Shown: positions 9,232 through 17,974, counted from the stretch's first letter. The stretch: DNA of 64,000 nt from CAVUAN01 sp963739435 (GCA_963739435.1 CAVUAN010000005.1:124001-188000), one strand, 5' to 3'. Translations and numbers: made by a program. The notes: generated by a model not told the origin, from the sequence alone.

Positions 9232-9930
9232 GAAACTCGCGGCAGAATAGCAGAGGATCTGAGCTCGTCGAGGCTCGCGATCCGGTCGGCGACATCCGGG
9301 TGCCGTCCGTGGCGGTCGAGAAGCAGAGCCGCGAGCCCCGCCGCCCGCGCACCCTCGTAGTCTTCCTGGAGCGAATCGCCGACGTGGAGCGCTTCGGACG
9401 GCTCCAGGCCGACCCTCGCGCAGGCCCGATGAAAAATCTCCGCGATCGGGCTTTCCCGTCTCCTCGATCGCCGAGACCGCCAGCGTCGCGAAATGGCGCG
9501 ACAGGTCGAGCGCATCGAGCAGGCGGGGCAGGTGCGAGTCCCAGTTCGAGACCACGGCGAGAACGAAGCCCCGCGCGGCGAGGGCGTCGAGCGTCGCCAT
9601 CACGTCGGGGTAGACGGCCCAGGAGCCGGGATCTCGGAAGTGCCGGGCGAGACGGGCGAACGCCGCCTCCGACACGTCTCCGCCGTCCAGGGAACCGCGC
9701 ACCCGGCCGAGAAAGGCGCGCCAGAACGCCGCTTCACCCCGCACGCCCCCGTATCGGTCGGGCGCGCCCTGACGCCGGACGTCTTCCCAGGCCCGGGAGA
9801 GCGCCCGCGCGAGCTCCTCCGGCGATGGGGCGCAGCCGTCGGCGGCGAGCTCGCGGGCATAGATCTCCTCGACCGGCGGATCCGGATGAACGAGCGTCGC
9901 CCCCGCGTCGAAGAAGACGGCCCGGATCAT
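9228..9930 (-). CDS. HAD-superfamily hydrolase (one frameshift)
   Basis: A haloacid-dehalogenase-like phosphatase of about 233 residues. Motif I is VFFDAGATL (nucleophile Asp in FFDAG), motif II lies in AVVSNWDSH, motif III is GKPDREIF, and motif IV is ALHVGDSLQEDYEGA. A helical cap sits between motifs I and II. The GKPDREIF reading needs one extra G removed near 9437, which joins the two frames and gives a normal-length protein. The substrate is unknown; relatives act on small phosphometabolites. The gene precedes and overlaps the permease gene. No promoter is obvious before the ATG at 9930. Confidence 0.8.
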
Positions 9931-9946
9931 GCGAGGCGGAGTGCAG

Positions 9947-10130
9947 TCATCCCGAGCGACGTCGAGGGATCTACCCTCGTGGTGCCTGCCTGACGGGGTA
10001 GATTCCTCGTCGCGGAGCCTGCCCCGAGAGAGACCCAAGAAGAACTACGACCGGAGCAGATTCCTCGTCGCTGCGCTCCTCGGAATGACATGAGAGTGGA
10101 GGGGCTCCTCGGAATGACAGCAGCTTGGCT
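9947..10130. repeat. Patchwork of GGGATCT / CCTCGTCG...GGAATGACA repeats
   Basis: A non-coding stretch between two minus-strand genes is made of related blocks: TCATCCCGAGCGACGTCGAG, then AGATTCCTCGTCG twice (about 9999 and 10059), and CTCCTCGGAATGACA twice (10077 and 10107). The blocks are direct and inverted fragments of one unit and end next to a GGACTTT array. I see no reading frame and no transposase. It resembles the dispersed intergenic repeats found in some environmental genomes. Confidence 0.6.
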
Positions 10131-10133
10131 CCC

Positions 10134-10164
10134 GACTTTGGACTTTGGACCTTGGACTTTGGAC
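10134..10164. repeat. GACTTTG heptamer tandem array (4.4 copies)
   Basis: Four heptamers GACTTTG (the third with one change, GACCTTG) plus a partial unit lie 15 bases downstream of the stop of the minus-strand SDR gene. It is one of five such arrays in the window, all at gene borders. Confidence 0.85.
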
Positions 10165-10179
10165 GCTTCCGTCGGTTCA

Positions 10180-10962
10180 CTACGGCATGACCTGGCCGCC
10201 GTCCAGCACGATCGCCTGGCCCGTCAGCGACTTTGCTTCGGCCGAGGCGATGTAGACGGCGATTCCGGCGACCTCTTCCGGGTCCAGCACGCGCCCGAGA
10301 GGCGCCATCTTCGCCGCGGCCTCGCGGCCTTCCTCGACGCCTCCGTGGCGGCGCTCGCCGAGCGACCGGAAGCCGTTGCGGGCCATCTCCGTCTCCACCC
10401 ACCCGGGGCAGATCGCATTGACAGTGATCTGGCGCGGGGCGAGCTCGAGGGCCAGGGCGCGGGTCAAGCCGATGACTCCGTGCTTCGAGGCGCAGTAGGC
10501 CGAGTAGCCCGGCGCGCCGAACCGGCCGAGTACCGACGAGAGGTTGATGACCCGGGCGCCCTGCGGGAGAAACGGCGCCGCCTCGCGCGTCACCCGCCAG
10601 ACGGCGGTCAGGTTCGTCGCGAGGATCGCGTTCCAGCGCGTGTCGTCGGGCTCGTCGAGCCGCGTCTGGCCGCCGAGGCCGGCGTTGTTGACCAGGATGT
10701 CGATGTGACCCCACTTCGCCGCGACGGCGGCGATGGCGCTCGAGACGGAGACGGGCAGCGTCACGTCGCAGGACAGGCCGATCGCATCTGCGCCCGATCG
10801 GTTCGCGTCCTGGGCGATGCGCTGGCACGCCAGCTCGTCGCGCGCGGCGAGCGCCACCCGGGCCCCCTCCCTGGCAAACCGCCTGCCGATCGCCTCGCCG
10901 ATGCCGCGCGAGGCGCCCGTAACGAATGCGACTCGCCCGGCCAGCCGTCCGTCCTCCCGCAT
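10180..10962 (-). CDS. SDR-family NAD(P)-dependent oxidoreductase
   Basis: Classical short-chain dehydrogenase of 260 residues, full length. The cofactor motif is TGASRGIGEA near residue 15, and the NNAG motif lies in DILVNNAGLGG. The catalytic Ser sits in NLSSVLGRFG and Tyr-Lys in YCASK. The C-terminal GQAIVLDGG is the usual end of FabG-like proteins. The fold suits 3-oxoacyl-ACP or other ketone reduction; the substrate is not determined. The ATG lies 5 bases after the ispH stop on the same strand, so the two are probably co-transcribed, though no functional link to isoprenoids is evident. Confidence 0.85.
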   Translation of the reverse strand: MREDGRLAGRVAFVTGASRGIGEAIGRRFAREGARVALAARDELACQRIAQDANRSGADAIGLSCDVTLPVSVSSAIAAVAAKWGHIDILVNNAGLGGQTRLDEPDDTRWNAILATNLTAVWRVTREAAPFLPQGARVINLSSVLGRFGAPGYSAYCASKHGVIGLTRALALELAPRQITVNAICPGWVETEMARNGFRSLGERRHGGVEEGREAAAKMAPLGRVLDPEEVAGIAVYIASAEAKSLTGQAIVLDGGQVMP

Positions 10963-10967
10963 TCGCG

Positions 10968-11970
10968 TTACGACAGGACGGGGAGCGCCGCCGAGGCCGC
11001 GCGCCTGGCCTGTTGGAGCTCCGGCGGGAGCGGGAACAGAACGTCCTCCTTGACCGTGAAAACGTCCCGCACGTCGCAGGCTCCGAGGCCGCGCAGCCAG
11101 AGCAGGATCTCTTCGACCAGGAACTCCGGCGCCGAAGCGCCGGATGTCAGGCCCACGGTCTCGACACCGGTCGAGCCAGGCCGGATCTACGCCGCCCACA
11201 TCGTCCACCAGATAGGCGCGCGCGCCGGCCAGCTCCGCCTCTTCGACGAGACGGTTCGAATTCGACGAGTTGCGCGACCCGACCACGAGAATGACCGGGG
11301 CCTGACGCGCCAGGGCACGCACGGCGAGCTGACGGTTCTGCGTGGCGTAGCAAATGTCGTCCCTGGCCGGGGATTGGATCCGCGGAAACCGCCGCTTCAG
11401 CGCCTCGACGATTGGCCTCGTGTCTTCGACGGAGAGGGTCGTCTGCGTGAGGAACGCGACCTTCTCGGGATCCTCCACGTGCACGGCTTCCGCCTCCGCG
11501 ACCGAAGCGACCAGCGTGATTCGGCCCGGCGCCTCGCCCGTCGTTCCCTCCACTTCCTCGTGGCCGGCGTGGCCGATCAGGAGAATCTGGTAGCCGAGCT
11601 TGGCGAAGCGGATGGCTTCCAGATGGACCTTCGTGACGAGCGGACAGGTCGCATCGATGATGTTGAGCCCGCGCGCCAACCCCGCCGCCCGGACAGCCGG
11701 GGAAACGCCGTGCGCCGAAAAGACCACCGTGGCCCTGTCGGGCACCTCGGAGAGCTCCTGCACGAATCGCACGCCGCGCTTTTCGAAGCTCTTGACCACG
11801 TGCAGGTTGTGCACGATCTCGCGGCGAACGTAGATAGGCGGATCGAAGCAGTCGAGCGCCAGGTCCACGATCTCCACGGCCCGGACGACTCCCGCGCAGA
11901 AGCCTCGCGGGGCGGCCAGCAGGACGTTCTTCAAGACGAGGGGACCAGCCGTGCTTGACACGCCTGTCAT
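10968..11970 (-). CDS. ispH: 4-hydroxy-3-methylbut-2-enyl diphosphate reductase (one frameshift)
   Basis: Last step of the MEP isoprenoid pathway: it reduces HMBPP to IPP and DMAPP with a [4Fe-4S] cluster. The three cluster cysteines are in APRGFCAGVVRAV, IIDATCPLVTKVH and DDICYATQNRQ, and the substrate-binding S-x-N motif is in GSRNSSNSNRLVE. One extra C near 11170 splits WLD from GVETVGLTSGASAPE; bridging it gives about 333 residues, the normal length. A GGGGG purine run before the ATG acts as ribosome site. The SDR gene follows 5 bases downstream. The residues present leave little doubt about the family. Confidence 0.92.
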
Positions 11971-11990
11971 TCTATCCCCCGGGGAGGTTC

Positions 11991-12167
11991 TCAGCGGGCT
12001 TCGGCGGGGCGCCGGACGGCGCGCAGATCGCGCTGGAACAGCGACCGATCGAGCTCGCACGTCTCGCAAAAGCGCTCGCCCGGCGGCGCGGGCCGGAGGC
12101 AGCCTTCGTTGGCGCACGACGAGCGCTCGGGAAAGTTCGAATCTCGTTTCGGCGGATGCATCGTCAT
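11991..12167 (-). CDS. Small Cys-rich protein (58 aa), translationally coupled to TetR
   Basis: A short reading frame that starts with ATG overlapping the TetR stop (ATGA) and is preceded by a GGGGGAAA ribosome site. The translation begins MTMHPPKRDSNFPERSS. It has two cysteine pairs, CANEGC (CX4C) and CETC (CX2C), about 13 residues apart, and ends LFQRDLRAVRRPAEAR. The two pairs look like a small zinc-ribbon or zinc-knuckle. I do not recognise the family. The overlap with the regulator suggests a role linked to it, either as a partner or as a separate small metal-binding protein. Coding is supported by the start context and the ordered cysteines, but not proven. Confidence 0.6.
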   Translation of the reverse strand: MTMHPPKRDSNFPERSSCANEGCLRPAPPGERFCETCELDRSLFQRDLRAVRRPAEAR

Positions 12168-12796
12168 GGTTTCCCCCTTTCCCGGGATGCCCCGGGCCGC
12201 ACCAGATACGTCAGCAGCTCGCGCTCGCAGTGATCCCGATAGGCGGCGAAAACGCCGTCCGGGTCCCGCTCATTCAGCCAGCGCATCATCAGACCGTCGA
12301 ACAGGGCCCGCATCGTCTGGGCGCCCTCCGAGGCGTCGCGCACCACGAAGACGCCCCGGCGCATACCCTCCTCCACGATGCCCCGATCGATCTCGAGGCA
12401 CCCAGCGTAGAAACGCTCGCCGATCTCGCGGAAGGACTCGCGCCGAGCCGCAAGCCCGCAGAAATCGAGGTAGGCGCGAAAGAACGCCCGGTTCTTTCCG
12501 GGCGAGGGAAAGATGATGGCGACGAGCGCTCGGACCTTGGCGACCGGATCTTCGACCCGGCCAACCGCCTCGCGCATCCTTGCGTGGATCGAGTCGATCA
12601 GCCAGCCGAACAGCTGCCGGAAAAGATCCTCCTTGGAGTCGAAGTAGTAGAGCGTGACGCCCTTGGAGACCCCCGCCCTTTTCGCGATGTCGTCGAGCGT
12701 GACGTCGGAAAAGCCCTTCTCGGCAACCTCCCGGAAGGCCGCCTTGAGCAGCAGGAGCCGCCGCTCCGCCTCGTGGCTCGGTGCAACACGCGCCAT
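12164..12796 (-). CDS. TetR/AcrR-family transcriptional regulator
   Basis: 210 residues. The N-terminal helix-turn-helix is typical: FREVAEKGFSDVTLDDIAKR followed by AGVSKGVTLYYFDSKEDLF. The C-terminal ligand domain resembles BetI/TetR-C groups but gives no substrate. The gene is divergent from moaD. A 16-bp palindrome lies between its -35 (TTGCAA) and -10 (TAGAAT), so autorepression is likely. The TAGAAT box ends only 7 bases before the ATG, which predicts a leaderless transcript. The second copy of the palindrome at 48.9 kb suggests this protein also controls the molybdenum hydroxylase or trans-sulfuration genes there. Confidence 0.88.
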   Translation of the reverse strand: MARVAPSHEAERRLLLLKAAFREVAEKGFSDVTLDDIAKRAGVSKGVTLYYFDSKEDLFRQLFGWLIDSIHARMREAVGRVEDPVAKVRALVAIIFPSPGKNRAFFRAYLDFCGLAARRESFREIGERFYAGCLEIDRGIVEEGMRRGVFVVRDASEGAQTMRALFDGLMMRWLNERDPDGVFAAYRDHCERELLTYLVRPGASRERGKP

Positions 12797-12803
12797 GGGG
12801 CGT

Positions 12804-12859
12804 ATTCTAACTGACCGGTCGGTCAGATTGCAAGCGCTGAAGAGAAGGCCCGATAGACT
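12804..12859. promoter_or_regulatory. Divergent tetR/moaD promoters around a TetR operator
   Basis: The palindrome CTGACCGGTCGGTCAG (12811-12826) is the probable operator. To its right TTGCAA (12828-12833) equals its own complement, so it can act as -35 on both strands. For tetR the -10 is TAGAAT (12809-12804, minus) with an 18-base spacer that holds the operator. For moaD the -10 is TAGACT (12854-12859) or the shifted GATAGA. Both -10 boxes lie 6-7 bases from the ATG. Confidence 0.7.
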
Positions 12860-12865
12860 CTGCCG

Positions 12866-13111
12866 ATGCAGGTGCGGGTGCTGTATTTCGCCTCGTTCCG
12901 GGAGGCCATGGGCCGGGACGAAGAGTCGCGGGTCCTCCGGTCGGGCGCTCTCGTCAGGGACCTCTGGGCCGAGCTCGCTTCAGACGTGCCCCTCTTCGCG
13001 CGCTTCCCGGCGATGCCTCCGGCGGCCGTCAACCGCGAGTACGCCGCGGGCGACAGAGCCCTGCACGACGGCGATGAAGTGGCCTTCCTGCCGCCAGTGG
13101 CCGGAGGATGA
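12866..13111 (+). CDS. moaD: Molybdopterin synthase small subunit
   Basis: 81-residue ubiquitin-fold sulfur carrier. It begins MQVRVLYFASFREAMGRDEE and ends with the required Gly-Gly (FLPPVAGG), whose C-terminal thiocarboxylate donates sulfur to precursor Z. HDGDEVAFLPPV before the tail is typical of MoaD. It is followed by moaE, with a heptamer repeat between them. The ATG sits 6 bases after a TAGACT box and has no Shine-Dalgarno. No other molybdenum-cofactor genes are in the window, so the rest must be elsewhere. The divergent TetR operator probably controls it. Confidence 0.9.
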   Translation: MQVRVLYFASFREAMGRDEESRVLRSGALVRDLWAELASDVPLFARFPAMPPAAVNREYAAGDRALHDGDEVAFLPPVAGG

Positions 13112-13124
13112 GCATGGATCGCTC

Positions 13125-13157
13125 GACTTTGGACTTTGGACTTTGGACTTTGGACTT
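13125..13157. repeat. GACTTTG heptamer tandem array (4.7 copies)
   Basis: Four perfect GACTTTG units and a partial fifth fill most of the gap between the moaD stop and the moaE ATG. They end 3 bases before the ATG, so they occupy the place of the ribosome-binding site and leave no Shine-Dalgarno. Confidence 0.9.
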
Positions 13158-13160
13158 CCC

Positions 13161-13616
13161 ATGTACCTGACCGCCTCCCCGCTCGACGTCGCGGCGATGC
13201 TGCGCGAAGCCCGCGCCAGCGACGGAGCCGTCGCGGTCTTCGTGGGCGTCGTGCGCAACGAGAACGACGGCCGAGCGACGACTCAAATCTGCTACGAGGC
13301 CTACGGCCCGATGGCCGAGTCCGAGATGGAGAAGATCTCAGCCGGCCTCGGACGCGAGTGGCCCTCGGCGCGCGTCCTGATGGTCCATCGGACGGGACTG
13401 CTCCAGGTCGGCGAGGCCTCTGTCGCAGTCGTCGCCACCTCCCCGCACAGGGCCGAGGCCTTCGCCGCCTGCCGCGCCGCCATCGATCGCATCAAGACGA
13501 CCGTTCCGATCTGGAAAAAGGAGCGTTACGCCGACGGCACCGAGGAATGGGTCGATCCGACAGCGGCCAATGCTGCTGATAACATTGCCGGCTCTGAAAA
13601 GCACCAGGAGGCCTGA
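13161..13616 (+). CDS. moaE: Molybdopterin synthase catalytic subunit
   Basis: 151 residues. MoaE binds precursor Z and adds two sulfurs from MoaD. Family marks are AVFVGVVRNENDGR, YEAYGPMAESEMEKI, VMVHRTGLLQVGE and the catalytic lysine region PIWKKERYADGTEEW. The ATG follows directly on a GGACTTT repeat array; no other start fits before the conserved MYLTASPLDVAAML. With moaD it makes the heterotetrameric synthase. Four genes run in the same direction here (moaD, moaE, enoyl-CoA hydratase, aldehyde dehydrogenase), probably as one operon under the TetR operator. Confidence 0.92.
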   Translation: MYLTASPLDVAAMLREARASDGAVAVFVGVVRNENDGRATTQICYEAYGPMAESEMEKISAGLGREWPSARVLMVHRTGLLQVGEASVAVVATSPHRAEAFAACRAAIDRIKTTVPIWKKERYADGTEEWVDPTAANAADNIAGSEKHQEA

Positions 13617-13619
13617 GAG

Positions 13620-14456
13620 ATGAGCACCCCCGCCAAGACACGCGACTGGACACGCCCCGACCACGATCAGGAAATCGTCCATTACCGCGCCGCCGATGGG
13701 ATCGCCGTGATCGAGATGGACGATCCGCCGGCCAACACCTACACGTACGCCATGAACCGGCAGCTCGACGAGGCGATCCTGAAGGCGCGCTTCGACGACG
13801 ACGTGCACGTCATCATCCTGCGCGGAAAGGGCGACCGCTTCTTCTCGGCCGGCGCCAACATCGGGATGTTGAACGCCGTCACCCCGGGCTTCAAGTACTA
13901 CTTCTGCTTGCACGCCAACGAAATGCTGCTGCGCCTCGAGCACACGCCCAAGCTCGTCATTGCCGCGCTGAACGGCCACACGGTGGGCGGCGGGCTCGAG
14001 ATCGCGATGGCCGCGGACCTGCGGATCGCGCGCAAGGACGCGGGCAAGATCGGCCTGCCGGAGGTCACGCTCGGCGTCCTGCCCGGCACCGGCGGCACGA
14101 CACGTCTCTCGAAGATGGTCGGCAAGTCGAAAGCGATCGAGCTCATGGTCACGGGCAACACCTTCTCCTTCGAGGAGGCGCGCGACCTCGGGTTGATCAA
14201 CCAGATCATCGACGCGACGGCGGCCGAATGGTGGGAGCAGGTCATGGACTACGCCCGCCAGTTCGTGCCCCCCAACAAGGCCTCGAAGGCGGTCGGACGC
14301 ATCAAGCGCGCGGTCCAGACGGGCTGGGACCTGCCGACCGAGTCGGCCCTGGCCGTCGAGCGCGAGCTGCAGCAGCTTCTCTTCCAGAGCGAAGACGCCA
14401 AGGAGGGCATCGCCGCCAACCAGGAGAAGCGGGTGCCGAAGTTCAAGGGGAAGTGA
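13620..14456 (+). CDS. Enoyl-CoA hydratase/isomerase family protein
   Basis: Crotonase-fold protein of 278 residues. The oxyanion-hole segments are FFSAGANIGML and NGHTVGGGLEIAMAADLR, and the second catalytic acid region is LPEVTLGVLPGTGGT. It should hydrate or isomerise an acyl-CoA double bond. It starts 3 bases after the moaE stop and overlaps the aldehyde dehydrogenase start (GTGA). The family gives no precise substrate. Its place beside moaDE and under the same operator as a 4-hydroxybenzoyl-CoA-reductase-like enzyme is compatible with aromatic or fatty acyl-CoA breakdown, which is an inference only. Confidence 0.85.
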   Translation: MSTPAKTRDWTRPDHDQEIVHYRAADGIAVIEMDDPPANTYTYAMNRQLDEAILKARFDDDVHVIILRGKGDRFFSAGANIGMLNAVTPGFKYYFCLHANEMLLRLEHTPKLVIAALNGHTVGGGLEIAMAADLRIARKDAGKIGLPEVTLGVLPGTGGTTRLSKMVGKSKAIELMVTGNTFSFEEARDLGLINQIIDATAAEWWEQVMDYARQFVPPNKASKAVGRIKRAVQTGWDLPTESALAVERELQQLLFQSEDAKEGIAANQEKRVPKFKGK

Positions 14457-15892
14457 AAACCGATCTGTTCATCGGCGGAGAGTTCCTCCCCGCCGCGTCC
14501 GGAAAGCGCTTCGCCACCGTCAACCCGGCGACCGGCGAGACGATCGCCGAGGTCGCCCTGGCCGGGAAAGAGGATCTGGACGCCGCCGTCTCTTCGGCGC
14601 GCAAGGCGTTCGAGTCCGGACCCTGGGCGGCCATGAAGCCGCGCCAGCGGGGCGCGATCCTGAAGCGCGCGGCCGACCTGCTGCTGTCGCGCGCCGACCA
14701 GTTCGGCGAGGTCGAGACCCGCGACAACGGAAAGCCCATCTTCGAGGCCGCCAAGATCGACATGCCGGCGGCTGCGGAGTGCCTCGCCTATTTCGGCGAG
14801 TACGCCGACAAGCTCTACGGCGACACGTTCCCCGGCCGGACGGACGCCATGCTTCTGACGCTGCGCGAGCCGATAGGCGTCGTGGGCGCGATCACGCCGT
14901 GGAACTTCCCGCTCCTGCAGGCGATGTGGAAGATCGCTCCGGCCCTCGCCCTCGGCAACACCGTGGTCTTGAAGCCCGCTTCCGTCACGCCCTTGACCGC
15001 CCTGATGTTCGCCGAGCTGCTTACCGAGGCGGGTCTGCCGCCCGGCGCTTTCAACGTCGTGCCCGGCCCGGGCGCCGTCATCGGGGCGGCCATGGCGGAA
15101 CACCCTGGCATCGACAAGATCTCCTTTACCGGAGAAACGGAGACGGGCAAGGCGATCCTGCGCGCCGCCGCCGGCACGGTGAAACGGGTCTCGATGGAGC
15201 TCGGCGGCAAGTCGCCCAACATCGTCTTTGCCGACGCCGACCTCGAAGCGGCCGCGCGCGGCGCCATCAACGCCATCTTCTATGGAAAGGGAGAGCTCTG
15301 CTCGGCCGGTTCGCGCCTGCTCGTCGAGGAATCCGTCCACGACGCGTTGATCGAAAAGGTCGTCGAGCGGGCGAAGAAGATGACCCCGGGCGACCCGATG
15401 AACCCCAAGACGCGCCTGGGCTCGCTCGTCTCCGAGAAGCAGCGCGAGAACGTCGAACGCTATGTCTCGAGCGGCAAGCGCGAGGGCGCGCGGATCGTGG
15501 CCGGCGGAAACCGCGCCTCAATCGACGGCAAAGGGGCATTCTTCGAAGCCACCGTGTTCGACGGCGTGCGGCCCGAGATGACGATCGCCAGGGAAGAGAT
15601 CTTCGGGCCCGTTCTCGCGACGCTCACGTTCAAGGACGAGGCGGACGCGATAGCCACGGGCAACGCAACGATCTACGGCCTCGCCGCGGCCGTGTGGACC
15701 CGCGACGTCAAGAAGGCCCTGCGCACGGCGAAGGCCCTGAAAGCCGGCACGGTCTGGGTCAACACCTACAACTTCTACGATCCCGGCCTGCCCTTCGGCG
15801 GATACAAGCAATCCGGCTTCGGCCGCGAGCGCGGCCACTACGCCCTCGAGGAATACACGCAGGTCAAGTCGATCTGGGTGGACCTGACGTGA
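14453..15892 (+). CDS. NAD(P)-dependent aldehyde dehydrogenase
   Basis: ALDH-superfamily enzyme, 479 residues, full length. The motifs appear in order: PWNFPLLQAMWKIAPALA (cofactor region), FTGETETGKAI, the general-base Glu in VSMELGGKSPN, and the nucleophile Cys in GELCSAGSRLL. GPVLATLTFKDEADAIA, then PFGGYKQSGFGRE near the end, complete the set. GTG is the likely start because it overlaps the previous stop (GTGA) and begins the conserved FIGGEFLPA. The substrate is unknown; the sequence is closest in style to betaine- or phenylacetaldehyde-type ALDHs. It is probably the last gene of the moaD operon, as hairpin repeats follow. Confidence 0.88.
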   Translation: MKTDLFIGGEFLPAASGKRFATVNPATGETIAEVALAGKEDLDAAVSSARKAFESGPWAAMKPRQRGAILKRAADLLLSRADQFGEVETRDNGKPIFEAAKIDMPAAAECLAYFGEYADKLYGDTFPGRTDAMLLTLREPIGVVGAITPWNFPLLQAMWKIAPALALGNTVVLKPASVTPLTALMFAELLTEAGLPPGAFNVVPGPGAVIGAAMAEHPGIDKISFTGETETGKAILRAAAGTVKRVSMELGGKSPNIVFADADLEAAARGAINAIFYGKGELCSAGSRLLVEESVHDALIEKVVERAKKMTPGDPMNPKTRLGSLVSEKQRENVERYVSSGKREGARIVAGGNRASIDGKGAFFEATVFDGVRPEMTIAREEIFGPVLATLTFKDEADAIATGNATIYGLAAAVWTRDVKKALRTAKALKAGTVWVNTYNFYDPGLPFGGYKQSGFGRERGHYALEEYTQVKSIWVDLT

Positions 15893-15915
15893 GGAAGGTC
15901 CTGGGCACTTGTACG

Positions 15916-16014
15916 CCCCTCACCCCGTCCCTCTCCCGGTGGGAGAGGGTGCCCGTCATGCCAGAGTCTTCCTGAAATGTCCCCTCTCCCTCCGGGAGAG
16001 GGTCAGGGTGAGGG
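15916..16014. repeat. Paired inverted CCCTCTCCC hairpin element
   Basis: Two related units of about 34 bases lie in opposite orientation: a left one with CCCTCTCCC-ggt-GGGAGAGGG (15916-15950) and a right one with CCCTCTCCC-tcc-GGGAGAGGG followed by TCAGGGTGAGGG (15981-16014). Each unit can form its own hairpin, and the two can pair with each other. There is no U-tract, so it is not a classical terminator. Similar pairs occur at 32.6 and 43.4 kb. Confidence 0.8.
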
Positions 16015-16019
16015 AAAAC

Positions 16020-17966
16020 ATGTGCCGACTTCTCGCATCGCTCGCGGCTCTACTCTCGGCCGCATCCGTCTTCGCTCAGACCCGGCCTTCCCTCGACTCC
16101 GTGCTCGAGGCCATGGAAGGCGTCAAGACGTTCAGGAGGCGGCCATCTCGCCCGACGGGACAACGGTCGCCTGGGTCGCGCGCCAGCGCGACGCCGGCGG
16201 ACAGGAGACGCAGACGGCCGTTTTCGTCGCCGACCTGGCAACAGGCAAGACGCGCCGCGTCACCGTGTCAGAAAAAGCCCGGTACGAGCGGAGCGTGGCC
16301 TTCTCGCCGGACAGCAAGAGCCTCGCGTTTCTCTCCGACGGAGAGCGCCGCGCCCAGGTCGAGCTCTACGTGACATCCGCCCGGGAAAGCGGACCGGTGA
16401 ACAGGCTGACCTCTGTCGTCGGACAGCTCGATCACCCGAAATGGTCGCCAGACGGGAAGTCGATTGCGTTTCTTTTCGTCGAAGGCTCGACACAGGAGCC
16501 GGGAGCGCTCACTCCCTACAAGCCGGACTCGGGCGTGGTGGCGGAGAAGTTCGAAGAGCAGCGGATCGCTGTCGTCAACTCCGGCGGCGGATCTTTCCGG
16601 CAGATCTCCCCCGCCCACCTCTACGTCTACGACTACGACTGGTCTCCCGATGGAACGCAGCTCGTGGCGGAAGCGGTCGAGGGCTCAGGCACGAACAACT
16701 ACTGGATCGCCGAGCTCTACACGATCCGCACCGACACGGGCGCAGCGACTTCGATCTGGAAGCCGTCCTTGCAGATCGCCTGCCCGCGTTTCTCGCCCGA
16801 CGGCAAGTCGATCGCCGTCATCTACGGCATCATGAGCGACGAGGGCGCGACAGGCGGCGACATCTGGGCGGTGCCCGCGTCGGGCGGCGAGCCGAAGAAC
16901 CTGACGCCGGGTCTCCAGGCCTCGCCATCCCACCTCTTCTGGCGATCCGGAGGCGAGATCCTGTTTGCCGAGTACGTGGATGGCGAGACCGGTGTCGCAA
17001 CGTTGGATCCCGCAACCGGAAAGACCGCGACGCTGTGGAAGGGGGCCTCCGCCGTGTCGAGCCTTTCGGTCGCGGCCACGGGGCTCGCGTCGGCGTCGAT
17101 CGTGCAGTCCTTCAGCTCGCCTCCGGAAATCCACGCCGGCCCGATCGGCGCCTGGAAGGCGCTGACGCAGTCCAACCTCAAGGTCCCGCGGTTCTGGGGC
17201 GACGCGAAGAGCGTCCACTGGGTCAGCGACGGGGCGCGGGTCCAGGGCTGGCTCCTGCCTCCGAAGGACGTCGTGCCCGGCAAGACCTACGCGATGATCG
17301 TCCTGGCTCACGGCGGCCCTTCCGGCGTCGCGACGCCAGGATGGCCGACGCGCTGGACGGCCGTGCTGCCCGCTCAGAACTACTTCGTCTTCCTCCCCAA
17401 CCCGCGCGGCAGCTACGGGCAGGGCGAGGCGTTCACGCAGGGAAACGTCAAGGACTTCGGCTACGGCGACCTGCGCGACATCCTCCTGGGCGTCGACGAG
17501 GTGCTCAAGGGAGCGCCCGTGGACAACAGGCGCCTCGGGATCGCCGGCTGGAGCTACGGCGGCTACATGACGATGTGGGCCGTGACCCAGACGCAGCGCT
17601 TCCAGGCCGCCGTCGCGGGCGCGGGCATCGTCGACTGGCAGAGCTACTACGGCCAGAACCGCATCGACCGCTGGATGCTCCCCTTCTTCGGCGCCTCCGT
17701 CTACGACGACCCCGCCGTCTACGCCAAATCCTCGCCGATCACGTTCATCAAGAACGTGAAGACGCCCACCCTCGTGCTCCACGGCGACCGCGATTCGGAG
17801 GTGCCCGACGCCGCAGGGCTACGAGTTCTGGCACGCCCTGAAGACGCTCGGCGTGCCGACGCAGCTCGTCATCTACGAGAACGAGGGCCACGCCATCCGC
17901 GACCGCGGGCACCAGCGCGACATCCTGCGCCGCACGATCGCCTGGTTCGACACGTACCTCAAGTAG
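16020..17966 (+). CDS. Secreted S9-family prolyl-oligopeptidase-type peptidase (two frameshifts)
   Basis: About 649 residues. A signal peptide (MCRLLASLAALLSAASVFAQ) is followed by a beta-propeller with TolB/WD-like repeats (AAISPDGTTVAWVARQ, SVAFSPDSKSLAFLSDG, CPRFSPDGKSIAVIYG). The C-terminal alpha/beta-hydrolase domain has the nucleophile GWSYGGYM, the Asp in LHGDRDSEVPDA and the His in ENEGHAIRD. It should cut peptides in the periplasm as a dipeptidyl-peptidase/acylaminoacyl-peptidase type. One base is missing near 16130 (between VKTF and QEAAISPDG) and one extra base sits near 17815, so the overall length stays a multiple of three. Both are probably sequence errors. The start follows a hairpin repeat. 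Confidence 0.85.
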
Positions 17967-17974
17967 GAGAGGCC

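Noticed and set aside
13125..13157. Heptamer arrays as a CRISPR
   Set aside because: Units are 7 bases, directly adjacent, with no spacers, and no cas gene is in the window.
15916..16014. CCCTCTCCC hairpins as rho-independent terminators
   Set aside because: The stems are strong but no U-tract follows on either strand, and the element overlaps coding ends at two other loci.
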